From Bacillota bacterium (GTDB lineage Bacteria > Bacillota > Clostridia > Oscillospirales > Oscillospiraceae), in the NCBI GenBank assembly GCA_029268085.1, contig JAJUHD010000051.1, forward strand, positions 1 through 13,332: a stretch of DNA of 13,332 bases, read 5' to 3'. Made by a program: the position numbers and the translations under genes. The notes under the pieces were generated by a model. The model saw nothing but the letters and a program-made list of their open reading frames with translations, had not been told where the DNA came from and searched no databases. Below, piece after piece: positions 5,835 to 13,332 of this stretch. Position 1 is the stretch's first letter. Each line of letters opens with the position of its first letter.

Positions 5835-6704
5835 ATGGATAAACGCATTTCGGGAAAAACTCAAACATTAGCCCTCATCGGCTCTCCGGTTGGTCATTCG
5901 GGCTCGCCGGCAATGTATAACTATTGTTTCGAAAAGCTCGGCTTCGACTGCGTTTATGTAGCGTTTGACGTTCCGCTCGAAAAGCTGCATGACGCCATGA
6001 CCGGCATCAAGGCTCTAAATTTCCGCGGGATTAATATTACTATGCCCTGCAAGGCCGCGGTACTTGAATACATGGACGAAGTCAGCCCTGCGGCGAAGCT
6101 CATGGGCGCCTGCAATACGGCCGTCAATGAGAACGGCCGCTGGATCGGCCACAATACGGACGGCATCGGTTATGTCGAGAGCCTGAAGGCAGAAGGCGTT
6201 GATATTGCGGGCAAGCGCATTACGATCATGGGCGCGGGCGGCGCAGGCACAGCTATCGCCGTTCAATGCGCGCTCTCCGGAGCAAAGCAGATAACCATTT
6301 TTAACCTTAAGGACGAGTTCTTCACAAGGGCGGAAAAAACTGCCGAAAACATTTGCAACGAGCTTCACGACTGCTCCGTGCTCGTGCATGACCTCGCCGA
6401 TGAAAAGGCGCTTATCAAAGCAGTGAATAGCAGCGACATCCTTGCAAACACTACGAGGGCCGGCATGGCTCCCGATATCGATAAGATGCCAATAAGCTCC
6501 GCGGAAGTCTTCAGAAAGGGCCTCGTCGTTACCGATACGGTCTATAACCCCAAGGAGACGAAGTTCCTCCGCGAGGCCAGAGCCGCCGGCTGCGTTACCG
6601 TGGGCGGAATCGGAATGCTTGTCTATCAGGGCGCCGCGGCGTTCAAGCTCTACACAGGCGCCGAAATGCCCGTCGACGAAGTGAAAGCCAAGTTCTTCAG
6701 CTGA
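5835..6704 (+). CDS. aroE: Quinate/shikimate dehydrogenase, YdiB-like (AroE superfamily)
   Basis: 289 residues, the length of E. coli YdiB (288) and longer than AroE (272). It oxidises shikimate or quinate, or reduces the 3-dehydro forms, with NAD(P). Substrate residues are present: Ser22 and Ser24 in HSGSP, Lys73 in NITMPCK, Asn94 in GACNT, Asp109 in HNTDG, and Gln265 in MLVYQGAAAF. The nucleotide loop is GAGGAG (133-138), and the second strand ends in FNLKDEFF (156-163). YdiB has FNRRDEFF there, whereas AroE has an NRT loop that grips the NADP phosphate. With the arginines replaced by Leu-Lys and the Asp kept, NAD is the likelier cofactor. VHDLADE.A also follows YdiB. AAGGAGG overlaps the preceding stop and lies five bases before the ATG. 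The operon context points to catabolism rather than chorismate synthesis. The symbol is at family level only; a housekeeping AroE role is not excluded. Confidence 0.9.
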   Translation: MDKRISGKTQTLALIGSPVGHSGSPAMYNYCFEKLGFDCVYVAFDVPLEKLHDAMTGIKALNFRGINITMPCKAAVLEYMDEVSPAAKLMGACNTAVNENGRWIGHNTDGIGYVESLKAEGVDIAGKRITIMGAGGAGTAIAVQCALSGAKQITIFNLKDEFFTRAEKTAENICNELHDCSVLVHDLADEKALIKAVNSSDILANTTRAGMAPDIDKMPISSAEVFRKGLVVTDTVYNPKETKFLREARAAGCVTVGGIGMLVYQGAAAFKLYTGAEMPVDEVKAKFFS

Positions 6705-6757
6705 TATTTCCGGCTTTCTGTAAGATATAAATAGCAAGAGCCGATAAATATATATTT

Positions 6758-6787
6758 GCCCGCCGCACAGCAGACGGGCGTTTTTTT
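6758..6787 (+). terminator. Intrinsic terminator of the catabolic operon
   Basis: GCCCG (6758-6762) pairs with CGGGC (6775-6779) around a 12-base loop. G and seven T follow (6781-6787). It lies about 55 bases after the shikimate dehydrogenase stop and before the ddl promoter, so it separates the two units. Confidence 0.8.
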
Positions 6788-6806
6788 CTATTCGACGTAT
6801 AAATGT

Positions 6807-6835
6807 TTGATATGGGTAAGGTTTTGTGCTATACT
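6807..6835 (+). promoter_or_regulatory. Promoter of ddl-murF
   Basis: TTGATA (6807-6812), a 17-base spacer and TATACT (6830-6835) form a near-consensus SigA promoter, with an extended -10 TG at 6827-6828. The transcript would start near 6842, giving a leader of about 60 bases. Confidence 0.8.
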
Positions 6836-6902
6836 GACATCATATGATTTGTATTAAATTGGTTGCTTTTGAGCGATCCACTTATCTATCGGGAGGCACA
6901 TT

Positions 6903-7937
6903 ATGAACATTGTGGTATTGTGCGGCGGCATCAGCACGGAGAGAGATGTTTCGATCACGAGCGGAACAATGGTTGCGAAGGCTCTGCGTGAACGCGGGCA
7001 CAATGTTGTGCTGCTGGATTCATTTTTCGGCTGCACAGAGCCCTACGAGAAGCCCGAAGACCTGTTCAAACGCGAAATGCGTAACGAAACGATCCTTGTA
7101 GGCGAAAAGGAACCTGATATCGAGATGATAAAGTCTCTCCGCAATCAGGACAACGAAAGCGTCCTCGGCAACAATGTCCTTGAGATATGCAGGGTGGCCG
7201 ACATCACATTCTTCGCGCTCCACGGAGAAGAGGGTGAGAACGGCAAGCTTCAGGCAGCCTTTGACGTTGCGGGGATAAAATATACGGGCAGCGGCTATCT
7301 CGGCAGTGCGCTCGCCATGAACAAATCGCTTTCAAAGAAGCTCTTCGAATGCTCCGGCATCCTGACACCCGCGGGCATAACCGTCTACGCGGGCGAGACT
7401 CCCTATGCCGACGTAGGCTTTCCCTGTGTCGTCAAGCCCTGCTCCGGCGGTTCTAGCGTCGGAACATCTATTGTCGGCAGCCGCGAAGAATACGACGCCG
7501 CGCTCGCTCTCGCGTTCAAGTATGAGCGTGCAGTCATAGTCGAGCAGTACATAAAGGGCCGCGAGCTGACCGTCGGCGTGATGGACGGCAAGGCGATGCC
7601 CGTTATCGAGATCATCCCTAAGGAGGGCTTTTACGATTACAAAAACAAATATCAGGCCGGTCTTACGGCAGAACTCTGCCCTGCCCCCATCGGAGACGAG
7701 GCAACGGAACGCATCCAGCGCCTCAGCGAAAAGGTTAACGAGGTGCTTATGATCGAGGCATACTGCCGCGTTGATTTCCTGATGAACGACAAAGGCGAGC
7801 TTTTCTGCCTTGAGGCGAACACTCTGCCCGGAATGACGCCTACGAGCCTCATCCCCCAGATGGCAAGGGAACAGGGCAAGAGCTTCGGCGAGCTCTGCGA
7901 AGAGATTATCGAGGTCTCGATGAAGAAATACCGCTGA
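6903..7937 (+). CDS. ddl: D-alanine--D-alanine ligase
   Basis: 344 residues, a typical Ddl in the ATP-grasp superfamily. It joins two D-alanines with ATP in the cytoplasm for peptidoglycan synthesis. Seen: GGISTERDVSITSG at the N-terminus with Glu13; HGEEGENGKLQ (107-117); GSALAMNKS, where the usual Asp of MDK is Asn; the glycine/serine loop GGSSVGTS (182-189); EGFYDYKNKY with Tyr244; CRVDF with Arg289; and LEANTLPGMTPTSLIP (303-318), the Mg-binding end. The Tyr-containing loop is that of D-Ala-D-Ala ligases, not of VanA-type D-Ala-D-Lac ligases. GGGAGG sits six bases before the ATG. murF follows within 13 bases, as in many bacteria, which supports the call. The gene is unrelated to the catabolic operon upstream. 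Confidence 0.96.
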   Translation: MNIVVLCGGISTERDVSITSGTMVAKALRERGHNVVLLDSFFGCTEPYEKPEDLFKREMRNETILVGEKEPDIEMIKSLRNQDNESVLGNNVLEICRVADITFFALHGEEGENGKLQAAFDVAGIKYTGSGYLGSALAMNKSLSKKLFECSGILTPAGITVYAGETPYADVGFPCVVKPCSGGSSVGTSIVGSREEYDAALALAFKYERAVIVEQYIKGRELTVGVMDGKAMPVIEIIPKEGFYDYKNKYQAGLTAELCPAPIGDEATERIQRLSEKVNEVLMIEAYCRVDFLMNDKGELFCLEANTLPGMTPTSLIPQMAREQGKSFGELCEEIIEVSMKKYR

Positions 7938-7950
7938 GGTTTAGTATTTG

Positions 7951-9309
7951 ATGAAAAATTTAACCATTGAAAACATCATATCTGCGGTGAAGGGCAAATA
8001 TTTCGGCGATACTTCCCTTTTGAAAGAAGAAATCGCGTCTGTTACGACAGACAGCCGCACGGTTGCAAAGGGCTGCCTTTTTGCCGCCATCAAGGGCGAA
8101 AACAACGACGGACATGACTATATGGAAGCGGCTGCCGAAAAGGGTGCTCTGTGCGCAATCGGAGAACGCTGTCCAGACGGATCTTCCCTGCCCGTCATCG
8201 TTGTAAAGAACACCGTCGAGGCGCTCGGCGACCTTGCCGCATTCTATCGCAGCGGGTTCGATATCCCCGTCCTCGGCATCACGGGCAGCGTCGGCAAGAC
8301 TACGGCGAAGGAAATGGTCTCCGCCGTCCTGTCACGGCGGTTCAAGGTACACAAGACGCCTAAAAATCTCAACAACGAGCTCGGCGTGCCGCTCACGCTT
8401 TTCGGGCTCGATGAGAACATCGACTTTGCGGTCATAGAAATGGGCATATCGCACTTCGGCGAGATGCGCAGGCTTGCGGAAATAGTCCGCCCCGACATGG
8501 CGCTCTATACTTCAATCGGCTGCGCACACCTTGAATTTCTAGGAGATTTCGACGGCGTGCTGAAGGCAAAGGCTGAGATGCTTGAGTATCTGCCGGAAAA
8601 CGGCGTTATTTTCGTAAACGGAGACAACGAGACTCTGCGGAAGCTGTCCTGCAAACAGAAGATAGTCCGTTTCGGCGTTTCGGAGGGTTGCGGCGTGACC
8701 GCCGAATATGTGAGACCGCTCGGTACCAAGGGCATGGAGCTTGAAATCGTTTCCGGTTCGCGCCGCATTCCCGTCAGGGTCAATTCTTTCGGAGTGCACA
8801 TGGTGACATCGGCGCTGGGCGCAGCCGCCGTCGGAATGCATATGGGGCTGACTGCTGAAGAAATAGCCGCCGGAATAGCGGACTACGTCCCCGTCGGCAG
8901 CCGCTCCGGCATAATCAGAACCGATTTGATAACAATCATCGACGACTGTTACAATGCAAATCCGACCTCAGTCGCTGTCGCTCTCGATTCGCTCTCGATA
9001 CTTGGCGGCAGAAGGGTCTGCATTCTTGGGGATATGGGAGAGCTTGGAGAAGCCTCTGCAAAGCTGCATTTTGAAACAGGCGTTTATGCCGCTAATAAAG
9101 GCATAGACTTCGTCATTACCTGCGGAGAGCTTTCAATAAATACAGCAGAGGGAGCAAAATCTTCCGGCGGCAAAGTCGTGTATTTTGAGAATAAGGAAAA
9201 GCTGCTTGCCGAGCTTCCAAAGCTCATTGAGAAGGACGATTCGGTGCTTGTCAAGGCTTCACATAGCAGAAGGTTCGAAGAAATAGTCGAGGCCCTCAAA
9301 AAACTTTAA
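7951..9309 (+). CDS. murF: UDP-N-acetylmuramoyl-tripeptide--D-alanyl-D-alanine ligase
   Basis: About 452 residues, normal for MurF. It adds the D-Ala-D-Ala made by the preceding gene to UDP-MurNAc-tripeptide, the last cytoplasmic step of the precursor. The three Mur-ligase domains are visible: an N-terminal UDP-sugar domain (VTTDSR and GCLFAAIKGENNDGHDY); a central ATPase with P-loop GITGSVGKTT near residues 110-119, KNLNNELGVPLTLF, EMGISHFGEM and IGCAHLEFLG; and a C-terminal domain with DDCYNANPTS near 332-341. The start is ATG 7951 or the adjacent in-frame TTG 7948; GAGG at 7936-7939 is eight bases from the TTG and eleven from the ATG, so the TTG cannot be ruled out. The ribosome site overlaps the ddl stop, which indicates coupling. 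Confidence 0.96.
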   Translation: MKNLTIENIISAVKGKYFGDTSLLKEEIASVTTDSRTVAKGCLFAAIKGENNDGHDYMEAAAEKGALCAIGERCPDGSSLPVIVVKNTVEALGDLAAFYRSGFDIPVLGITGSVGKTTAKEMVSAVLSRRFKVHKTPKNLNNELGVPLTLFGLDENIDFAVIEMGISHFGEMRRLAEIVRPDMALYTSIGCAHLEFLGDFDGVLKAKAEMLEYLPENGVIFVNGDNETLRKLSCKQKIVRFGVSEGCGVTAEYVRPLGTKGMELEIVSGSRRIPVRVNSFGVHMVTSALGAAAVGMHMGLTAEEIAAGIADYVPVGSRSGIIRTDLITIIDDCYNANPTSVAVALDSLSILGGRRVCILGDMGELGEASAKLHFETGVYAANKGIDFVITCGELSINTAEGAKSSGGKVVYFENKEKLLAELPKLIEKDDSVLVKASHSRRFEEIVEALKKL

Positions 9310-9316
9310 GCCGAAT

Positions 9317-9350
9317 AAAAGGACTTTGGAAAGCTTTCCAAAGTCCTTTT
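9317..9350. terminator. Bidirectional terminator between murF and the CPBP gene
   Basis: A perfect 34-base palindrome centred on AAGCTT at 9333/9334, with arms AAAAGGACTTTGG and CCAAAGTCCTTTT. Flanking A and T runs give a U-tail on both strands. It lies 8 bases after the murF stop and 10 bases from the convergent CPBP stop, so it should end both transcripts. Confidence 0.88.
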
Positions 9351-9360
9351 TCAACTAAAC

Positions 9361-10365
9361 TTATACTCCGACCGCCATATAGACCATAAGTCCAAGCGCA
9401 AGCAAAATATACAGCACCATGCCCCAGTTTAAAAACACTGTTTTAAAGCGTCCGGCTTTCGGAAGCTCCTTCGGCGCTGTGAATAAAACAGCCTGCTTCC
9501 TTTTTGTAATCAGCAGCACCAGACCGGAAATAAACAGCGCCAGTGCTATGAACAAGCATATTGCGATACCGATATATTGCGATAGATTGCCCTGGATCAG
9601 ATTTAAAAGCTCCTCGGGATTGTCGCCGCTCATGCTCTCCAACGCTCCCGAACCTGAATTGAGGAGAAACTGCGACAGTATAACCGAGAAAGAATTTATC
9701 ATTGCGTGCAGGATTATGGTGTAACGTACTCTTCCCGTCCTCAGGTAGACATACGCAAACAAGGCTCCCAATCCGAAGGCATAAAAAAACTGGAACAGGT
9801 TGCCGTGGAAAAGCCCAAACGTCAGGCCCGAAACCAGTATAGCCGTTCCCTCGCCGTATACACGTATTCTGTCTATGAGCATTTTTCGGAAAACTAGCTC
9901 CTCCATAACAGGGGCACATACTCCCACTACGAACAGTTCTATGTATATATTAGACCCTGTCATCAGCGCCAGGAGCGGATTTGTGAGCTCTGTTCCCCTG
10001 AGGGCCGATATGCCGGCATTAAGCAGAGTTCCAACTATATTGCCTATATACATAACGGCATAGCTCATTGCAAAAAAAACGATAAGCTTCCCGAAGCCCA
10101 GCCTCTGCTGCGGCACAACGATCTTTGGAATCGGTTTTATAATGATGTATCCCACAGGAATCGCTATGAAATACAAAGGGGCAAAAGTCAGCACCCAGCT
10201 AAACCACGAAGTTTTATTGAGCTGCGGGGCAAGTAAATATACCACAGCCCCTCCTGCGATTTGAAGAGCCGTAGTAATGCCCAGAATTGCGAATAATGTC
10301 CAGCCGACCCTTGAAAAAGGCAATTTAACGTGCTCTTCAGTATATACTGTTGCCTGTTCGTCCAT
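9361..10365 (-). CDS. CPBP-family intramembrane glutamic protease (Abi/CAAX-like)
   Basis: 334 residues with about eight hydrophobic segments. The three motifs of the CPBP (Rce1/Abi) family are intact: EELVFR at 155-160 (two glutamates and Arg160), FGLFHGN with His187, and ILHAMINS with His220 and Asn224. The family cleaves substrates within the membrane; bacterial members act in bacteriocin maturation or immunity, or have unknown roles. The first ~20 residues are polar and cytoplasmic. The start follows TAATATGGAGGATGT; GGAGG is four bases before the ATG. It has its own consensus promoter and is convergent with murF and divergent from an ABC exporter. A link to that exporter, for instance peptide processing and export, is a guess, since no small peptide gene was found. 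Confidence 0.9.
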   Translation of the reverse strand: MDEQATVYTEEHVKLPFSRVGWTLFAILGITTALQIAGGAVVYLLAPQLNKTSWFSWVLTFAPLYFIAIPVGYIIIKPIPKIVVPQQRLGFGKLIVFFAMSYAVMYIGNIVGTLLNAGISALRGTELTNPLLALMTGSNIYIELFVVGVCAPVMEELVFRKMLIDRIRVYGEGTAILVSGLTFGLFHGNLFQFFYAFGLGALFAYVYLRTGRVRYTIILHAMINSFSVILSQFLLNSGSGALESMSGDNPEELLNLIQGNLSQYIGIAICLFIALALFISGLVLLITKRKQAVLFTAPKELPKAGRFKTVFLNWGMVLYILLALGLMVYMAVGV

Positions 10366-10393
10366 ACATCCTCCATATTAATGAAAATACAAA

Positions 10394-10412
10394 GGGGCAG
10401 ACCGCCTGTCCC
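10394..10412. other. Short hairpin in the CPBP leader
   Basis: GGGGCAG (10394-10400) and CTGTCCC (10406-10412) pair around a five-base loop. On the plus-strand RNA one pair is G-U and a T-rich stretch follows (TCTTTTCTTT), so it resembles a terminator of plus-strand readthrough. On the minus-strand CPBP leader that pair becomes a C-A mismatch, which makes an attenuator less likely. Confidence 0.35.
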
Positions 10413-10431
10413 TCTTTTCTTTATGTATATG

Positions 10432-10460
10432 AATATACTAGAAATCCATTCTGTTGTCAA
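10432..10460 (-). promoter_or_regulatory. Promoter of the CPBP protease gene
   Basis: On the minus strand, a perfect TTGACA (10460-10455), a 17-base spacer and TATATT (10437-10432) predict a start near 10425, with a leader of about 60 bases. This is one of the best promoter matches in the window. Confidence 0.8.
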
Positions 10461-10587
10461 AGGACTTCCAAACAATTTTGCGAAACGCAAGCGCTGCGGC
10501 TTTCTCAATTCATGGTTTATATCCTGATAAAACCATCACAGACAGAAGGAATTTACATTTAGTTCATCTTTGGGCAATCAAATTGTG

Positions 10588-10615
10588 TTGACTTTAAAAA
10601 TACGCCGTATATACT
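10588..10615 (+). promoter_or_regulatory. Promoter of the ABC exporter genes
   Basis: TTGACT (10588-10593) and TATACT (10610-10615) are 16 bases apart. The leader to the ATG at 10665 is about 43 bases. The rest of the 299-base gap between the two divergent genes shows nothing beyond the CPBP promoter and its leader hairpin. Confidence 0.75.
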
Positions 10616-10664
10616 TTTTGTTTAGACTTAATGATTTAAGAACAAATTATGAGAGGATCATGCT

Positions 10665-12482
10665 ATGCTTAAACTCCTTAAGCGTTTTTCCCCGCGCGAA
10701 TGGCTCATGTCGGCCGTAAGCACCATATTGGTTGCTTTTCAGGTCTGGCTGGACCTGAAGCTTCCGGATTACATGGCAGAGATAACGACACTTGTCCAGA
10801 CTCCGGGAAGCGAAATGTCCGATATATGGCTCGCGGGCGGAAAAATGCTCCTTTGCGCGCTTGTCAGCCTTGCTTCATCGATAGCCGTCGGCTACCTGGC
10901 CGCGCATATCGCGGCAGGCTTTTCGCAAAAGCTCCGTCTGGCGATATTCCGGAAGGTACAGTCCTTCTCGTTAGGCGAGATCAACAAATTCTCGACCCCC
11001 AGCCTAATCACCCGTTCGACCAACGATGTCACACAGGTGCAGATGCTGATTGCTATGGGGCTTCAGATTATAATTAAGGCTCCTATCATGGCAGTTTGGG
11101 CAATTTTCAAGATAGCGGGAAAAGGCACCGAATGGACAATGGCGACAGGCTTTATGATACTTTTCATGCTCGCCGTTATTATCACCATATCCGCCCTCGC
11201 CCTGCCGCGATTCAAACGCATTCAGACACTGACGGACAGTCTTAATCGCATAACGCGCGAAAACCTTACAGGGCTCCGCGTTGTCAGAGCCTATAATGCC
11301 GAGAACTTCCAGCAGAAGAAATTCGAAGGCGCGAACAGCGACCTGACTAATACTTACCTGTTCACCTCCCGTCTGATGGCGGCTATCATGCCCTGCATGA
11401 CGATAGTCATGAACGGACTGACGCTCTCGGTGTATTGGATCGGCGCGTCGCTTATAAATGCCGCAGCCGGCATGGAGAAAGTCACCCTGTTTTCTAACAT
11501 GGTCGTGTTCTCCTCCTATGCTATGCAGGTCGTCATCGCATTCATGATGATGACAATGATATTCATTATGCTGCCGCGTGTCACGGTCTCCGCAAAGAGA
11601 ATCAACGAGGTTCTTGAGACGGAAAGCGCCGTCAAGGACGGTCCCGGAGTCGCCGAGCCCGAAATTCCGGAGAGCGAAGGCATACCCTCCGAAGCTGCCG
11701 GCGCGGAAATACCCGAGAAGATCGAAGGCGAACTCGAGTTCAGAAATGTAAGCTTCAAATATCCCGGTGCCGAGGACTACGTTATCCGCAACGTGAGCTT
11801 CACTGCAAAAAAGGGCGAAACCATTGCCTTTATAGGTTCGACAGGCAGCGGCAAGTCAACTATCATAAACCTTATCCCCCGCTTTTACGATGCGACTGAG
11901 GGCGAAGTCCTTGTGGATGGCGTCAACGTCCGCGAATACACGCTGAAACAGCTTCGCAACAAGCTCGGCTATATCCCGCAGCGCTCTGTGCTTTTCACCG
12001 GTACGGTAGCTTCGAATGTTTCCTTTGGCGATAACGGCAAGGGTGACAAAACCGAGGAGGCGGTCAAAAAGGCAGTCGAAATTGCGCAAAGCGCTGATTT
12101 TGTAGAACAGATGCCCGATGGCTATGATTCCGCAATCTCGCAGGGAGGCACGAACGTCTCCGGCGGCCAGAAGCAGAGGCTCTGCATTGCCCGCGCAATC
12201 TGCCGCGAGCCGGAAATCTTCATCTTTGACGACTCGTTTTCCGCTCTGGACTTTAAGACCGATAGGAATCTGCGATCGGCTCTTAAAAAGGAGCTTGCAG
12301 GCACGACATCGGTGATCGTCGCACAGCGCATCGGCACCATACGCGACGCGGATAAGATCGTCGTGCTTGAGGAAGGCGAGGTCGCCGGTATCGGCACGCA
12401 CAGCGAGCTCATGAAGACCTGCGAAGTCTACAGAGAGATCGCCCTATCACAGCTTTCGGAGGAGGAACTTGCAAATGGCTGA
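10665..12482 (+). CDS. ABC exporter half-transporter, degenerate ATP-site subunit
   Basis: 605 residues: a six-helix exporter domain (about 1-315), then an ATPase domain (about 355-605). Walker A is GSTGSGKST (391-399), Q-loop Gln439, signature NVSGGQKQR (497-505), and Walker B FIFDD ending at Asp523. Asp replaces the catalytic Glu, and Gln554 (VAQRIGT) replaces the H-loop His. This pattern marks the degenerate-site partner of heterodimeric multidrug-type exporters such as TM287/288 and BmrCD. The linker between the domains (about 321-353) is unusually long and rich in Pro, Glu, Ala and Gly. GAGAGGA lies seven bases before the ATG. The last eight bases overlap the next gene, which encodes the other half, so the two should be made in equal amounts. 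The substrate is unknown; drugs, lipids or peptides are all possible. Confidence 0.93.
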   Translation: MLKLLKRFSPREWLMSAVSTILVAFQVWLDLKLPDYMAEITTLVQTPGSEMSDIWLAGGKMLLCALVSLASSIAVGYLAAHIAAGFSQKLRLAIFRKVQSFSLGEINKFSTPSLITRSTNDVTQVQMLIAMGLQIIIKAPIMAVWAIFKIAGKGTEWTMATGFMILFMLAVIITISALALPRFKRIQTLTDSLNRITRENLTGLRVVRAYNAENFQQKKFEGANSDLTNTYLFTSRLMAAIMPCMTIVMNGLTLSVYWIGASLINAAAGMEKVTLFSNMVVFSSYAMQVVIAFMMMTMIFIMLPRVTVSAKRINEVLETESAVKDGPGVAEPEIPESEGIPSEAAGAEIPEKIEGELEFRNVSFKYPGAEDYVIRNVSFTAKKGETIAFIGSTGSGKSTIINLIPRFYDATEGEVLVDGVNVREYTLKQLRNKLGYIPQRSVLFTGTVASNVSFGDNGKGDKTEEAVKKAVEIAQSADFVEQMPDGYDSAISQGGTNVSGGQKQRLCIARAICREPEIFIFDDSFSALDFKTDRNLRSALKKELAGTTSVIVAQRIGTIRDADKIVVLEEGEVAGIGTHSELMKTCEVYREIALSQLSEEELANG

Positions 12483-13332
12483 TTCTCCAAGAAATACAGC
12501 GCCGCGCAGAGGCCCCGGCGGTCCCGGCGGCATGCAGGGGCAGACCTTTGAAAAGCCCAAGAACTTCAAGGCCGCTCTATCCCGTTTTACTGCATTCTGC
12601 AAGCCCTATGGCGTTCCCATTATCATAGCCTTCATGCTCTCCGCAGCAGGCGCGGTCTTCACGATCATGGGTCCAAGCAGACTGCAGAAGATAACAAGGC
12701 TCATTATCGAGGGCGTAATGACCGGTATAGATCTTGAACAGATCGGTAAAATTGCGCTGACGCTCGCAATCCTATACGGTGTCGGCGCACTCTGCTCTTA
12801 CGGACAGGGCTTCATAATGGCATCCGTCACGCAAAAGCTGTCAAAATCGATGCGCTCTCAGATCAGCGGAAAGATCAACCGCCTGCCGCTTAAATACTTT
12901 GACAAGGTGAGCTTCGGTGATGTTCTGAGCCGTGTTACGAACGATGTCGATACCATCGGGCAGACTCTGAACATGAGCGTCGGTCAGCTTACGAGCGCGG
13001 CCGCCCTGTTCCTCGGATCGCTCATTATGATGCTTTCTACTAATGTTGCTCTGACACTGGTGGCCATAGTCTCCACTATTATCGGATTTTCTATCATGAT
13101 GACCGTTATGATGCGCTCACAGAAGCATTTCAAGCGTCAGCAACGCGAGCTAGGCAGGATAAACGGTCTTGTCGAAGAGGTGTACTCGGGACTTAACATA
13201 GTCAGGGCCTATAACGGCGAGGAGCAGTCGGAAAAGGCCTTCAGAGCCATGAACGACAATCTTTTCAGCAGCGCATGGAAATCTCAGTTCATCTCCGGCA
13301 TAATGATGCCGCTTATGAACTTTATCGGGAAC
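12475..13332 (+). CDS. ABC exporter half-transporter, second subunit (partial at right edge)
   Basis: The first 286 residues of a protein probably about 600 long. Residues 1-30 are polar and Gly/Pro/Arg-rich (RRGPGGPGG), as often seen in the consensus-site partner of heterodimeric exporters. The exporter membrane domain then begins, with helices at about 45-68 and 98-118. FGDVLSRVTNDVDTIG (about 144-159) and EEVYSGLNIVRAYNGEE (about 237-253) are the typical coupling regions. The ATPase domain lies outside the window, so the prediction that it has an intact Walker B Glu and H-loop His cannot be tested here. The ATG is preceded by AGGAGGA within the end of the upstream gene, with an eight-base overlap (12475-12482). 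Confidence 0.93.
   Translation, partial: MADSPRNTAPRRGPGGPGGMQGQTFEKPKNFKAALSRFTAFCKPYGVPIIIAFMLSAAGAVFTIMGPSRLQKITRLIIEGVMTGIDLEQIGKIALTLAILYGVGALCSYGQGFIMASVTQKLSKSMRSQISGKINRLPLKYFDKVSFGDVLSRVTNDVDTIGQTLNMSVGQLTSAAALFLGSLIMMLSTNVALTLVAIVSTIIGFSIMMTVMMRSQKHFKRQQRELGRINGLVEEVYSGLNIVRAYNGEEQSEKAFRAMNDNLFSSAWKSQFISGIMMPLMNFIGN

Noticed and set aside
6903..7937. A vancomycin-resistance (VanA-type D-Ala-D-Lac) ligase
   Set aside because: The loop carries EGFYDYKNKY with Tyr244, the D-Ala-D-Ala type, and no vanH or vanX neighbours exist.
1..13332. CRISPR arrays, tRNA or rRNA genes, transposases
   Set aside because: No regularly spaced direct repeats, cloverleaf-like stretches or transposase motifs were seen on either strand, within the limits of reading by eye.

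Overview
The window looks like part of the chromosome of an anaerobic, probably gut-associated Firmicute (Clostridia-like). The reasons are base composition near 50 % GC by eye, strong GGAGG-type ribosome sites, consensus TTGACA/TATACT promoters, and protein families typical of that group: an FldA-like class III CoA-transferase, DUF6198/YczE, CPBP proteases and paired half-size ABC exporters. I could not run any search, so the taxonomy is an inference. I saw no RNA genes, insertion sequences or CRISPR arrays.

Region 1 (1-6704) is an accessory catabolic module. A LysR-type regulator (minus strand, cut by the left edge) is divergent from five co-directional genes: acyl-CoA dehydrogenase, FldA-like CoA-transferase, YdiN/YdiM-like MFS transporter, a DUF6198 membrane protein, and a YdiB-like quinate/shikimate dehydrogenase. 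The control region between regulator and operon holds two opposed promoters and two dyads, one a textbook T-N11-A LysR box. A hairpin lies in the first intergenic gap, another before the DUF6198 gene, and an intrinsic terminator closes the unit at about 6787. The gene set recalls the E. coli ydi region (ydiN, ydiB, ydiF, ydiO) but with a different class of CoA-transferase. My working model is uptake of a hydroaromatic acid (quinate, shikimate or a relative), oxidation or reduction of a ring hydroxyl by the YdiB-like enzyme, CoA transfer, and oxidation or reduction of the ring C-C bond as the CoA thioester. This is the most interesting content of the window.

Region 2 (6807-9350) is a housekeeping pair, ddl and murF, which make D-Ala-D-Ala and attach it to UDP-MurNAc-tripeptide. 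It has its own strong promoter and ends in a long perfect-palindrome terminator shared with the convergent gene.

Region 3 (9361-13332) holds a CPBP-family intramembrane protease gene (minus strand) with a consensus promoter. Divergent from it are two translationally coupled genes for the halves of a heterodimeric ABC exporter; the first half has a degenerate ATP site and the second is cut by the right edge.
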